DNA of 64,000 nucleotides from Nocardiopsis suaedae (GCF_027706745.1 NZ_JAQFWP010000025.1:22288-86287), one strand, 5' to 3'. Positions 1 to 9,259 are shown, counted from the stretch's first letter. Translations and numbers: made by a program. Notes: generated from the sequence alone by a model not told the origin.

Positions 1-183
1 CAGTGGCTGCTCACCCGGCGCCTCGACGCGGCGCGCGTGCTGCTGGAGGAGACCGACCTCCCGGTCGAGGCGGTCGCCGCCCGGGTCGGCCTCGCCTCCG
101 CCGTCAACCTGCGCCGCCGCTTCCGGGCCCGGTTCGGCACCACCCCCGGCGCCTACCGCCGCGCCTTCGGCCGGGCCAGGTAG
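1..183 (+). CDS. AraC/GlxA-type transcriptional regulator, C-terminal fragment
   Basis: The window opens inside a gene; 60 codons remain before a TAG stop at 181-183. The residues form the second helix-turn-helix of an AraC-type DNA-binding domain: a conserved LEETDLPVEAVAARVGL helix pair, then the FRARFGTTPGAYRRAF signature that ends this domain. The RFGTTPGAYR ending is common in GlxA-like regulators, which carry a DJ-1/PfpI domain upstream, but that part lies outside the window. It may control the efflux gene that follows on the same strand, but the 250-bp gap holds no site I can point to. Confidence 0.85.
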   Translation, partial: QWLLTRRLDAARVLLEETDLPVEAVAARVGLASAVNLRRRFRARFGTTPGAYRRAFGRAR

Positions 184-435
184 CCGTCAGGCGTTGGCGG
201 GGGCGCTGGGCCGTGTGGCGCAGCGCCCCCGCCCCTGTGCGCGGGGTCATGCGCACATCAGGACTTCCCGCGCCCCCTCCTGGCGTTGTCAAGGTTTCGT
301 GCGCCCATTTCTCTGGGCTGACCTGCGCTTTACCGCACCGCTCCCGCCCCCGGCGCACCGGACCCGACCGTCTTGCGGCCGCTCCCCGCCTCTCTTCGGC
401 GTGCGGTCGCGCATGTCCCCGCGAAGGAGGGCACC

Positions 436-1686
436 TTGCCCGTCGCCCTGTGGGCGCTCACTCTGGGCGCTTTCGGTATCGGCACGACCGAGTTCGTCAT
501 CATGGGCATCCTGCCCGAGGTCGCGGCGGACGTCGGGGTCTCCGTCCCGACCGCCGGGCACCTCATCTCCGGGTACGCCGCCGGCGTGGTCATCGGCGCC
601 CCGCTGCTGGCCGTCGCCGGGTCCCGGCTGCCCCGCAGGACCTTCCTGCTGGCCCTCCTCGGGCTGTTCGCCGGGGCCAACGCCCTGTCCGCGGCCGCCC
701 CCGGGTACGAGGCGCTGCTGGCCACCCGCGTGCTCGCCGGGCTGCCGCACGGCGCCTTCCTCGGCATCGGGTCGGTCGTGGCCGCCGACATGGTGGCCGG
801 GCACCGGCGCGGCCAGGCCGTCGCCCGGGTGCTGCTGGGCCTGACCCTCGCCAACGTCGCCGGGGTGCCGCTGGGCTCCCTCATGGGCCAGGAGCTCGGC
901 TGGCGCTGGGCGTTCGCCGCCGTGGCGGTGATCGGCGCCGTCGCCGCGGTGGTGCTGCGCGCGGCCCTGCCCGAGCAGCCGCGCCCCGCCCCCGTCCCGG
1001 TCCGCCGCGAGGTCAGGGTCTTCGCCCGGCCCCAGGTGCTGCTCGCCTTCGCGGTCGTGGTCTTCGGGTTCGGCGGCAGCTTCGCCGCCTACAGCTACAT
1101 CAGCCCGGTGCTGACCGACGTGACCGGGTACGGGGCCACCGGCGTCGCCCTGATGCTGGCCCTGTTCGGTGTCGGCACCACCGCGGGCGCGGTGGCCGGA
1201 GGGCGCCTGGCCGACGCCGCGCCCATGCCGACCCTCTACCTCTTCACCGGAGCCCTCGCCGCCTCCCTGGGGCTGTTCGCGTTCACGGCGGGCGACCCCG
1301 TCCTCGCGCCGATCGCGGTCTTCCTCATCGGCGCGACCGGCTTCGTGGCCGTCACCAGCCTGCAGACGACCATCCTGGAGAAGGCCAAGGAGGCGCCGGG
1401 CCTCGCCGCCGCAGGGATCCACTCGGCGTTCAACATCGCCAACGCCCTGGGAGCGCTGCTCGGCGGTGCGGCGATCTCGGCGGGACTGGGCCTGACCTCG
1501 CCCGCCCTGGTCGGTGCGGTCCTGTCCGCCATCGGGCTCGGGCTCGCCCTGCTGCTCGGGCTGTCGGAGCGGCGCGCCGCACTCGTCCGGCGGACGGCGG
1601 TCGCGGAGCCGGCGCCGGCCGCGGTGGCCGCTCCGGTCCTCGGGGAGGCCGACGACGCGGTGCGGGAGGTCCCTGCCGCCGTGTGA
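436..1686 (+). CDS. MFS efflux transporter (DHA1 type, Cmx/AraJ-like)
   Basis: Predicted 12-helix inner-membrane drug or sugar efflux pump, 416 residues. The first helix carries the TTEFVIMGILPEVA motif shared by AraJ-like and actinobacterial Cmx-type chloramphenicol exporters, followed by a GYAAGVVIGAP segment and a loop resembling MFS motif A. I chose the TTG at 436 because a consensus AAGGAGG sits at 424-430 with 5 bases of spacing; an ATG upstream at 373 would add 21 basic residues with no ribosome site. Substrate cannot be told from sequence. Family sure, substrate unknown. Confidence 0.88.
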   Translation: MPVALWALTLGAFGIGTTEFVIMGILPEVAADVGVSVPTAGHLISGYAAGVVIGAPLLAVAGSRLPRRTFLLALLGLFAGANALSAAAPGYEALLATRVLAGLPHGAFLGIGSVVAADMVAGHRRGQAVARVLLGLTLANVAGVPLGSLMGQELGWRWAFAAVAVIGAVAAVVLRAALPEQPRPAPVPVRREVRVFARPQVLLAFAVVVFGFGGSFAAYSYISPVLTDVTGYGATGVALMLALFGVGTTAGAVAGGRLADAAPMPTLYLFTGALAASLGLFAFTAGDPVLAPIAVFLIGATGFVAVTSLQTTILEKAKEAPGLAAAGIHSAFNIANALGALLGGAAISAGLGLTSPALVGAVLSAIGLGLALLLGLSERRAALVRRTAVAEPAPAAVAAPVLGEADDAVREVPAAV

Positions 1687-1703
1687 TGCGGCCCGGGCCG
1701 CGT

Positions 1704-2585
1704 TCAGACCGAGAACAGCCGGGCGCCGTTGCCGTACAGCACCGACCGCATCCACCCGTCCCCCAGTCCCAGGCCGGCGAGGGACCGGAGCTGGTGGACG
1801 TACGGGTAGGGGATGTTCGGGAAGTCGGTGCCGAGGAGGATGCGGTCCTCCAGGGCCTTGAGGCGGGGGACCTCCTCCGGGGGGAACGGCGCCATCCGCT
1901 CGGTGAAGTCGGTGAACACCATCGTCGTGTCGAGGTGGACGCCGTCGTACTGCTCCGCCAGGCCGAGGAACTCCGTGTACTCGGGCGACCCCGCGTGCGC
2001 GATGACCGCCTTCAGGTCCGGGTGGGCCCTCAGCACCTCGCCGAAGGGCCCCGGGCCGGTGAAGGGCCCCTCCAACGGGCCGGACCCGCAGTGCACGACG
2101 GCGGGGACCCCCGCGTCGGCCAGAGCCCCCCAGACCCGGTCGAGCAGCGGGTCGCGCGGGTCGTAGCCGCCCACCTGGAGGTGGGCCTTGAAGACGCGCG
2201 CCCCTGAGGAGAGCGCGTCCGCCACGTACCGCTCCGCCTCAGGCTCGGGGAAGAACGTGGCGCTGTGCAGGCAGTCGTCATGGGCGGCCGCGAACTCCGC
2301 CGCCCACCCGTTCAGCCACTCGGCCATCCCCGGCTTGTGCGGGTACAGCAGCGACGTATAGCGGACGACGCCGAACCGCCTCAGCAGGTCGGCCCTCTCG
2401 GCCTCGTCCTGCCGGTAGGTGATCGGCCAGACGCCCTCGCCCAAGGCGTCGAAGTACGCCCAGACCTTGCCGAGCACGCGCTGCGGCATGAAGTGCGTGT
2501 GCACGTCGATCAGGCCGGGGAGGCCGAGTCCCTCCCAGAACGCCCGGACGTCGGCGGTTTCGTCGGCTGATGCGGCGTATGTCAC
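1704..2585 (-). CDS. Amidohydrolase family 2 (metal-dependent TIM-barrel hydrolase)
   Basis: A 293-residue cytoplasmic hydrolase of the amidohydrolase-2 family, which also contains decarboxylases of the ACMSD type. The metal-binding HxH is at residues 29-31 (DVHTHFMP), later metal or base histidines sit in VVHCGSGP and VIAHAGSPEY, and the terminal aspartate is in LLGTDFPN. The start is a GTG with a weak upstream GAGTGACC. It runs convergent with the MFS gene, 17 bp apart, and has no pathway partner nearby, so the substrate is unknown. Confidence 0.85.
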   Translation of the reverse strand: MTYAASADETADVRAFWEGLGLPGLIDVHTHFMPQRVLGKVWAYFDALGEGVWPITYRQDEAERADLLRRFGVVRYTSLLYPHKPGMAEWLNGWAAEFAAAHDDCLHSATFFPEPEAERYVADALSSGARVFKAHLQVGGYDPRDPLLDRVWGALADAGVPAVVHCGSGPLEGPFTGPGPFGEVLRAHPDLKAVIAHAGSPEYTEFLGLAEQYDGVHLDTTMVFTDFTERMAPFPPEEVPRLKALEDRILLGTDFPNIPYPYVHQLRSLAGLGLGDGWMRSVLYGNGARLFSV

Positions 2586-2661
2586 GCGGTCACTCTACGG
2601 AAGTGCGCTGCGCTCGCGCAGGTCCGGGGCACCGCTCCTGTGGAGCCGAGGGGGCACCGGA

Positions 2662-2883
2662 TCACTCCGTTGGAGCACGCTCGCTCTCGCGGCTCCGCCG
2701 CCAGTACTCGTAGTCCCACGAGGCCGAGAGCGCTGCGAAGCGGTCCAGCGCGGCGGCGCGGGAGCGGCGTGCCACGTACTCGCGGAGAGCCAGGTCCACG
2801 GCGTCCGTCTCGGTCGCCGCGCCGGTCATCCTCATCACAACGCTGAGGACATCAGGGACGATGTCGATCCGAGTCACGGCCAT
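2662..2883 (-). CDS. VapB-type antitoxin (type II toxin-antitoxin), orphan
   Basis: A 73-residue protein with the VapB layout: a short N-terminal beta strand (VTRIDIVPDVL), a helix-turn-helix-like stretch (TGAATETDAVDLALREYVARR), then a tail with WDYEYWRR that in the family wraps the toxin. A strong AAGGAGG precedes two adjacent ATGs; the second (2883) has the better 6-base spacing. No VapC PIN-domain gene follows: downstream is the amidohydrolase. Either the toxin was lost or this antitoxin acts as a stand-alone regulator. Confidence 0.7.
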   Translation of the reverse strand: MAVTRIDIVPDVLSVVMRMTGAATETDAVDLALREYVARRSRAAALDRFAALSASWDYEYWRRSRESERAPTE

Positions 2884-2941
2884 CATCCACCTCCTTCACG
2901 ATCACGCACGAGACGGCTGTTCGTGACCCGTCTTTCGCGGA

Positions 2942-5497
2942 TCACACCGCCCCAGGAGCACCCGCTGCCAGGCCTGCGACCGGGGCCCTGGCCGCGCGGG
3001 CGGCGGGGGCCAGGGACGCCAGCAGACCGGCGGGGACGCCCGCCAGCAGCAGGACGGCCACCCGCGCCACCGGTACCGCGGGCACCATGTCGTCCATCGC
3101 CGCCCCTGCCGCCGCCAGGCCGAACAGCACGCCCAGGGCCGCCCCGACCGCCGTTCCGGCCGCGCCGACCAGGGCCGCCTCGGACGCGACCAGCCCGCGG
3201 AGCTGCCCGCGGGTCAGCCCCAGCGCGCGCATGAGGGAGAACTCGCGCCCGCGTTCCAGCACCGACAGCGCCAGCGTGTTCGCGATGCCCAGCACCGCGA
3301 TCACGACCGCCACCGCCAGCATCCCGACCACCACCGCGAAGATCGTGTCGAACAGCCGCCCGTACTGTTCGCGCTGCTCCGCGCCGCTGACCACCTCCAA
3401 ACCCGGGTGGGCGGCGGACGCGGCGTCCACGGCCTCCCGAACCCTCTCCGCCGGGGCGCCGTCGGCCCCCACCACCAGCAGGCCGGCGTCCGGCGTGTCC
3501 GGGAAGAGCTCCGTGAAGTCCTCCGGCGCCACCACCAGGCCCGGCATGCCCCCTTCCGACGCGGTCACCGCCGCCACCGTCAGGCCCAGGTCGGCCCCGT
3601 CCCCGGGCACCCGGACCGTGTCGCCGACGCCGACCCCCAGCCGCTCGGCGTCGTCCGCGTGCAGGGCCGCCCGCCCCGGCGCGACGTCGGCGAGGTCGCC
3701 TTCCGCGGTCTCCATCGCCAGGTCGGTGCCCAGGCGCGCGCCGTAGAAGGACGCCACCGGGGTCGGCTCGCCCCCCACGCGGGCGGCCGCGCGCCGGTCC
3801 CGCATCACCAGGCCGACCGCCGGGTCCTCCCCCAACTCGCGGGCGAGGGAGGCGGGGAGCGCGGACGCCTGGGCGTCCGTGTCGCCACCGTCTTGAGAGG
3901 TCAGGGGGCGCAGCGCGTAGTCGGCGGGCATCTCGCGCGCCATCACCACGGTGAGCGTGGACTGGATCGACGCGCTCGCCACCGCGTACCCCGACATCAG
4001 CGCCGCCCCGACGGCCAGCGCCGTCATCGCGGTCGCCGTGCGGTGCGGGGTGCGCAGAACGCCTTCCACCGCCAGACCCGGCGCCGTCCCCAGCCGCCGC
4101 ATAGGGGTGCGCACCACCGCCGCGAACGCCCGCACCAGCCACGGCGCCGCCGCCATCGCCCCAGCGAACGCCGCCATGCCCGCGCCCGCCACGACCACCA
4201 TCGGCAGCGGTCCCGGCTCAAGGGTCATCCCCGTCCACGCACCGGCGGCGGCGAGGGCGAACAGCGCGGCCGCCGCCAGGGCGCGCAGCCGCGCCCCGCG
4301 CCCGGCGCCCTCCTCGGAGCCGCCGTCCCCTCCGCTCTCCCGGAGTGCCGCCAGCGGGGCCGTGCGCATCGCCGCCGCCGGGCGCGCGGCCGCGGCGACG
4401 GTGGTCACCACCCCCGCCCCCGCCCCCAGCGCGAGCGAGACGGGGGACACCACCAGCGGCATCCCTTCGGCGCCGCCGGTCCCGAAGAAGGAGGCCGCCC
4501 CCGCCGACCGGCCGGCCAGCTCCACCGCCGCCGCGGCCACGCCCACCCCCAGCGCCGCCCCGGCCGCCGAGGCCGCCAGCCCGACGGCCAGCGCCTCGGC
4601 CAGCACCCCGCGCAGGATCTGTCCGCGGTCGGCCCCCAGGCAGCGCAGCAGCGCCGTGGAGCGCCGCCGCTGGGCCACCAGCACCGCGTAGGTGTTGCCG
4701 ATGACCAGCGCGGCGGTGAACAGCGCCACCGCCGCGAACAGCGACAGCCCGACGGTGACCGACCGCGCCTGCACCCCCGCGTCCTCGGCGAGCACGGCGC
4801 CGTACCCGGGGCCGGTCATGGTCTGGGCCCCGTCGCCGAGCGCCGTCCGGACCGCCGCCGCGACCTCCTCGGGGTCCGTGCCGTCGGCGCCGAGCACGCG
4901 CAGCTCCGCGTACCCGTCGACCCCGGTGACCTCCGCGGCGGTCTCCGGGTCGAAGGCGATCGCGCCCGCGGCCGAGGCGGTGCGGTCCAGCCCGAAGCCG
5001 ACCAGGCCGGTGACGGTGAACTCCCGCCGCCGCCCGTCCGCGCCCACGGCGGCCACGGGGTCGCCGGTCTCCAGCCCCCTCGTGCGGGCGGTGGCCGTTG
5101 ACAGCGCCGCCTCGCCGGCGCCCTCCGGCGCGCGCCCCTCCTCGATCCGCAGGCGCTCGGTGGGCCCGCCCACGGACACGGCCATCGCCGGCGCACCGCC
5201 GAGCGGCCGCCCGTCCGGGCCGAGCAGCACGGCCGACCCGCGCACCGCGCCGTCGGCCTCCGCCACCTGCGGCAGCTCCCGCACCCGCGGGACCAGGTCG
5301 CGGGGGAGCACGCCGCCGTCCTCGGGCGGGAGGGCGACCGCGTCGAGCCGGTCGGCACCTCCCATGGCGGAGTCGGCGAAGCTCTGGCGGACGCCGTCGG
5401 TGAAGACCAGCGTGGCGGTGGCGAACATGGCGCCCAGGGCGATCGCCAGGGCGGTGGTCGCCAGCCGGGACAGCGGGCCGGTGCGCGCGCGTCTCAA
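2942..5497 (-). CDS. FtsX/MacB-type ABC transporter permease
   Basis: An 851-residue permease of the FtsX superfamily with the duplicated layout of large exporters: an N-terminal helix (residues about 10-30), an extracytoplasmic domain, three helices, a further helix, a second extracytoplasmic domain and a final three-helix FtsX domain ending near the C-terminus. Motifs such as RRRSTALLRCLGADRGQI and EFSLMRALGLTRGQLRGLV are the twin cytoplasmic loops that contact the ATPase. The TTG start at 5497 overlaps the stop of the PAP2 gene (TTGA) and has an AGGAG at 5506-5510. No ATPase gene lies next to it, which is unusual because such permeases normally follow their ATP-binding partner. Confidence 0.85.
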   Translation of the reverse strand: MRRARTGPLSRLATTALAIALGAMFATATLVFTDGVRQSFADSAMGGADRLDAVALPPEDGGVLPRDLVPRVRELPQVAEADGAVRGSAVLLGPDGRPLGGAPAMAVSVGGPTERLRIEEGRAPEGAGEAALSTATARTRGLETGDPVAAVGADGRRREFTVTGLVGFGLDRTASAAGAIAFDPETAAEVTGVDGYAELRVLGADGTDPEEVAAAVRTALGDGAQTMTGPGYGAVLAEDAGVQARSVTVGLSLFAAVALFTAALVIGNTYAVLVAQRRRSTALLRCLGADRGQILRGVLAEALAVGLAASAAGAALGVGVAAAAVELAGRSAGAASFFGTGGAEGMPLVVSPVSLALGAGAGVVTTVAAAARPAAAMRTAPLAALRESGGDGGSEEGAGRGARLRALAAAALFALAAAGAWTGMTLEPGPLPMVVVAGAGMAAFAGAMAAAPWLVRAFAAVVRTPMRRLGTAPGLAVEGVLRTPHRTATAMTALAVGAALMSGYAVASASIQSTLTVVMAREMPADYALRPLTSQDGGDTDAQASALPASLARELGEDPAVGLVMRDRRAAARVGGEPTPVASFYGARLGTDLAMETAEGDLADVAPGRAALHADDAERLGVGVGDTVRVPGDGADLGLTVAAVTASEGGMPGLVVAPEDFTELFPDTPDAGLLVVGADGAPAERVREAVDAASAAHPGLEVVSGAEQREQYGRLFDTIFAVVVGMLAVAVVIAVLGIANTLALSVLERGREFSLMRALGLTRGQLRGLVASEAALVGAAGTAVGAALGVLFGLAAAGAAMDDMVPAVPVARVAVLLLAGVPAGLLASLAPAARAARAPVAGLAAGAPGAV

Positions 5498-6129
5498 CGG
5501 AGGGTCTCCTGCCGGTGCGGAGCGGGCGGCGGGGTGGTCAGCAGCGGGCGCAGCCGGGTGTCCGCGGCCATCCGCACCACCAGCGCCTCGGCCGGGCCCC
5601 GCGCCGCGATGGCCACGGCGGCGGCGACCGCCGCCCCGACCAGCAGCCCAACCGCGACGTCGTGCGGGTAGTGCACGCCCACGAAGACCCGGGAGAAGGC
5701 CTCCAGCAGGGCCAGGGGCGCTGCGAACGCCGCCGACCAGCGCCACGCGATGAACGCCGCCGCCAGCGCCGCGCCCGCGATGGCGGCGTGGTTGCTGGGG
5801 AAGGACCAGTCCCCGTGCGGCGGGCACGCCGCGATCGTGACCGCGTCCGCCACCGCCCGGCAGGGGCGCTCCTCCTGCACGAGCGTCTTGGCGCCCTCGC
5901 TCACCAGATAGCCCGCCACCGTCGCGACGGGGGCCAGCAGCGCCGCGGCCATGGCGCGCGCGCCATGGCCGCGTGCCCTCCACCACAGGGCCAGGAAGAG
6001 CACGGCGAAGCCCAGCAGCAGCAGGTCGGTGGCGGCCTCGGCGAAGGACTGCAGCCAGGCGGGCAGGTCCTGTGCGAAGGAGGTGACGGCCCGGTACGCG
6101 TCGGTGCTGGGCTCGGGGATCAGGGTCAT
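5494..6129 (-). CDS. PAP2-superfamily phosphatase, membrane
   Basis: A 211-residue integral membrane phosphatase of the PAP2/undecaprenyl-diphosphatase group. All three catalytic signatures are visible: KTLVQEERP (KX6RP), PSNHA (PSGH variant) and SRVFVGVHYPHDV (SRX5HX3D). Five to six hydrophobic segments surround them. The likely substrate is a lipid phosphate such as undecaprenyl diphosphate, at the outer membrane face. Its stop overlaps the start of the FtsX-type permease, so the two are almost certainly cotranslated. A divergent sensor kinase starts about 210 bp away. Confidence 0.88.
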   Translation of the reverse strand: MTLIPEPSTDAYRAVTSFAQDLPAWLQSFAEAATDLLLLGFAVLFLALWWRARGHGARAMAAALLAPVATVAGYLVSEGAKTLVQEERPCRAVADAVTIAACPPHGDWSFPSNHAAIAGAALAAAFIAWRWSAAFAAPLALLEAFSRVFVGVHYPHDVAVGLLVGAAVAAAVAIAARGPAEALVVRMAADTRLRPLLTTPPPAPHRQETLR

Positions 6130-6341
6130 GGGGTGGTGGGGTCCCTTCCGGGGTCGTGGCGGTGGTCGTCGGTGGCGTTCATCGTTCTCCGGGTGGTCGC
6201 CCGGAGGACACCGTTGCGATGGCGCCCCGCAGGGTTTCGAGGCTAGAGGCGGACAAAGGCCCGCACATCGCCCTGTCGTGGCAGGCGCACCGGCACTTTC
6301 GGGGGAGGCCGCACGGCCGTCCGCGGGCTAAGGTCCACAGC

Positions 6342-7799
6342 GTGGGCAGAACGGAGGAGCGGCGCATCGCCGCAGGCCGGTGGGGCGGCTGGGCGCGTGA
6401 GGCGGTGCTCCTCGTGCTGCTCGCCTGGACCGTGCACGGGTCGGTGACCACCACCGGGCCGATCGGTCCGATATCGGTGTTCCTGCCGCTCCTGGCCGGT
6501 GCGGCCTTCGCCGCCGGGCGCCTGTCCGCCCACCGCTACCCCGCCCCGGCCGTGCTCGCGGTGGCCGTCGGGGAGAGCCTGCTGCGCGTGGTGGTCCCCC
6601 TCGCTATCGGCGCGGAGCCCTGGTCGGGCATGGCCGACGCGATCGTCACCCTCCTGTTCGGCGTATTCCCCTGGTTCACCGGCCGCTACATGCGCCAGCG
6701 GTCGGAGCTGCTGGACTCGGGATGGGAGCGGGTCGCCGCCCTCGAACGCGAGCGCGACGCCGTCGCCGAGCAGGAGCGCCTGCGCGAACGGGCCCGCATC
6801 GCCGAGGAGATGCACGACTCCCTCGGCCACGACCTCAGCCTCATCGCCGTCCGGGCGGGCGGCCTGGAGGTCGCCCCGGGGCTGTCGGAGGAGGACTACC
6901 GGGAGGGCGTCGGTGAGCTGCGGGCGCGGGCCTCCGAGGCCATCGGCCGCCTGCACGAGGTCATCGGCCTCCTGGAGCGCTCGCGCGGGCAGGACGGCGC
7001 CGGTGCGCCGCTCGGCCGCCTCATCGGGCGTGCACGCTCCTCGGGCATGGAGATCGCCTGGGACGGGACCGAGCCGCCCGGCGACCACGCCGCGCGGACG
7101 CTGCTCTTCGCGGTCGTCCGGGAGGCGCTGACCAACGCCGCCAAGCACGCCCCGGGCGCGGCGGTCACGGTGGAGGTCGGCGCGCGGCGGCGCGGCAGGA
7201 CCGCCTTCGTGCGGGTGGCCAACGGCCCCGCGGACGCGGGCCTGCCGGTGTCCGCCGGGGGCGGGCGGGGGCTGAGCTCGCTGCGCGACCGGGTGGAGCG
7301 GGCCGGGGGCGCCCTGGAGTCCGGCCCGACCGGCGGGGGCGGCTTCGCCGTCGCGGCCCACCTCTCGGCCACCGCCGCCGCGGCGGCGCGCGAGCGCCCC
7401 GTCCGCGCCCGCCGGGAACTGGCGGTCGCGGTCGCCACGGCCACGGCCGTGCTCCTGCCGCTGGTCGTCGGCTGGTACGCCTACGGCGCCTATCTGACCG
7501 AGAACGCCGTGCTCACCCGGGAGGAGTTCTCCCGGCTGGCCATCGGGCAGGACCGGGCGGCCGTGGAGGAGCGGCTGCCCGCGGCCCGGCTGCCCACCGC
7601 GGTCGTCGACCCCGGTCTGGAGCTGCTGATGCCCGAGGACGCCGACGAGTGCCGCTACTACCGCTCCCCGCGGGGTCCGGAGTGGTCGCCCGACCAGGCG
7701 TTCCAGGTGTGCTTCTCTGGGGGCGAACTGGTGTCGGCGTGCGTCTACGACCGCCGTCCGACACCCGACCTGCACTGCAAGGAGGACGGGGACGCGTGA
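6342..7799 (+). CDS. NarL-type sensor histidine kinase with C-terminal membrane-anchored domain
   Basis: A 485-residue kinase. Four N-terminal hydrophobic segments (about 20-110), a short coiled coil, then a HisKA_3 domain with the phospho-acceptor His158 in RIAEEMHDSLGHDL, and a HATPase_c domain starting at REALTNAAKHAPGA (about 255-345). Unusually the protein continues: a further membrane helix at about 363-385 and roughly 100 residues likely outside the cell, containing EEFSRLAIGQDRAAVEERLP and three cysteines. That tail resembles SmpA/BamE-like small folds, but this is a guess. GTG at 6342 is chosen over an upstream ATG (6156) because of AAGG at 6330-6333 and because the extra 62 residues look untranslated. 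It overlaps the response regulator by GTGA. Confidence 0.86.
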   Translation: MGRTEERRIAAGRWGGWAREAVLLVLLAWTVHGSVTTTGPIGPISVFLPLLAGAAFAAGRLSAHRYPAPAVLAVAVGESLLRVVVPLAIGAEPWSGMADAIVTLLFGVFPWFTGRYMRQRSELLDSGWERVAALERERDAVAEQERLRERARIAEEMHDSLGHDLSLIAVRAGGLEVAPGLSEEDYREGVGELRARASEAIGRLHEVIGLLERSRGQDGAGAPLGRLIGRARSSGMEIAWDGTEPPGDHAARTLLFAVVREALTNAAKHAPGAAVTVEVGARRRGRTAFVRVANGPADAGLPVSAGGGRGLSSLRDRVERAGGALESGPTGGGGFAVAAHLSATAAAAARERPVRARRELAVAVATATAVLLPLVVGWYAYGAYLTENAVLTREEFSRLAIGQDRAAVEERLPAARLPTAVVDPGLELLMPEDADECRYYRSPRGPEWSPDQAFQVCFSGGELVSACVYDRRPTPDLHCKEDGDA

Positions 7800-8455
7800 T
7801 CAGGGTGGTGCTCGCCGACGACGAGGCGCTCATCCGGGCTGGGGTGCGGACGATCCTGACCGCCGACCCGGGCATCGAGGTCGCCGGAGAGGCCCAGGAC
7901 GCCGCGGGGCTGGTGGAGCTGGTCGGCCGGGAGCGACCCGACGTGGCCCTCGTCGACATCCAGATGCCGGGCGGCGGCGGCCTGGACGCGGTGCGCGAGG
8001 TGCGCCGCGCCTCTCCGGGGACGGCCGTGGCGATGCTGACGACGTTCGGCCGTGAGGAGTACATGGTGCGCGCCCTGAGCGACGGCGCCAACGGGTTCCT
8101 CCTCAAGGCGGGCGACCCGCGGGAGCTGATCGCCGGGGTGAAGGCGGTGGCCGCGGGCGGCGCCTTCCTCTCCCCGGAGATGGCCCGCGGCCTGGCCGGG
8201 CGGTTGCGGGAGGAGGACGGCGGCCCCGATCCCCGGGCGGCCGCGGCGGCACGGGCCGAGGCGCTCTCCCCGCGTGAGCGCGAGGTGCTGGCGCTGCTGG
8301 GCCAGGGGCTGTCCAACGCCGAGATCGCGCGGCGCCTGCACCTGGTCGAGGACACGGTCAAGACGCACGTCAGTTCGGCGTTCACCCGGCTGGGCGTGTC
8401 CAACAGGGTCCAGGCTGCGGTGCTCGCCTATGAGGCGGGCCTCGTCCGCATGTGA
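7796..8455 (+). CDS. LuxR/NarL-family response regulator
   Basis: A 219-residue regulator paired with the kinase just upstream. The receiver domain has the acidic pair in VVLADDEALI, phospho-acceptor Asp54 in ALVDIQMPG, the Thr in MLTTFG and the Lys in FLLKAGD. The C-terminal LuxR HTH spans LSPREREVLALLGQGLSNAEIARRL and continues to VKTHVSSAFTRLGV. The GTG start overlaps the kinase stop by 4 bp with GGAGG at 7781-7785. The divergent PAP2-permease pair and the DM13 gene 75 bp downstream are natural candidate targets. Confidence 0.93.
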   Translation: MIRVVLADDEALIRAGVRTILTADPGIEVAGEAQDAAGLVELVGRERPDVALVDIQMPGGGGLDAVREVRRASPGTAVAMLTTFGREEYMVRALSDGANGFLLKAGDPRELIAGVKAVAAGGAFLSPEMARGLAGRLREEDGGPDPRAAAAARAEALSPREREVLALLGQGLSNAEIARRLHLVEDTVKTHVSSAFTRLGVSNRVQAAVLAYEAGLVRM

Positions 8456-8530
8456 TCCCGGGCTCGGGTGTCGCCCCCCGCGCACCGGCTCCGAATGAAG
8501 GGGGCACGATCCGGCGACAGGGAGGGCGAC

Positions 8531-9115
8531 ATGGGCAAGTGGGTGCGGCATCCGCTGGTGTGGGGGGCGGCGGCGATCGCGGTCGTACTGGTGGCCGTGG
8601 GGCTGTGGGCGTTCCAGCCCTGGCGCCTGTACACGAGCACGACCGTGGACGAGGACCTGCCCGCGGTGGAGCAGAGCGACGGTGCGCAGGGCGCGCCGGA
8701 TGCGGCGGAGGAGCCGGAGGGCGCAGAGGGCGCGGAGGGGTCGGCCGAGGCCGAGACCGGGGAACCGGCCGAGCCCGTCGTCCTCGCGGAGGGGGAGTTC
8801 GTCTCCCAGGAGCACGACACGACCGGCACGGCGCGTGTGCTGGAGCTCGCCGACGGGTCCCGCCACGTGCGGCTGGAGGGGCTGGCCTCCAGCGACGGGC
8901 CGGACCTGTACGTCTGGCTCACCGACCAGGAGGCGGGCGGCGACTGGTTCAAGTACCGGGACGGCCGCTACGTCGACCTCGGTGCGCTCAAGGGGACGCA
9001 CGGCGACGCCAATTACGAGATTCCGGAGGACGCCGATATCGAAGGCATGACCAGCGTGGTCATCTGGTGCGACCGCTTCTCGGTGGCGTTCGGCTCGGCG
9101 CCGCTCGACCTCTGA
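8531..9115 (+). CDS. Membrane-anchored DM13-domain protein
   Basis: A 194-residue protein: one N-terminal membrane helix (about 10-28), an acidic low-complexity linker rich in Glu, Ala and Gly (about 45-85), then a DM13 domain with VRLEGLASSDGPDLYVWLTD and a late VVIWCDRFSVAFGSAPL. DM13 is thought to act in electron transfer or redox adhesion outside the membrane; the single conserved Cys in WCDRF fits. The ATG at 8531 follows GGGAGGG at 8519-8525, better than an upstream ATG at 8468. It sits directly behind the two-component pair on the same strand. Confidence 0.8.
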   Translation: MGKWVRHPLVWGAAAIAVVLVAVGLWAFQPWRLYTSTTVDEDLPAVEQSDGAQGAPDAAEEPEGAEGAEGSAEAETGEPAEPVVLAEGEFVSQEHDTTGTARVLELADGSRHVRLEGLASSDGPDLYVWLTDQEAGGDWFKYRDGRYVDLGALKGTHGDANYEIPEDADIEGMTSVVIWCDRFSVAFGSAPLDL

Positions 9116-9259
9116 GGCGCAGCCGAAGGCGGGCGACTCGCGCCACGTCCGGCATATCCCATTACACTGAGCGCTTCCGCGACCACTCTTTTCAATGGGG
9201 CGCCCGGCTCCCAGAATGACGGAAGTCCGGACGATCCGTGCCGAACAGGGGCGGGGTGC

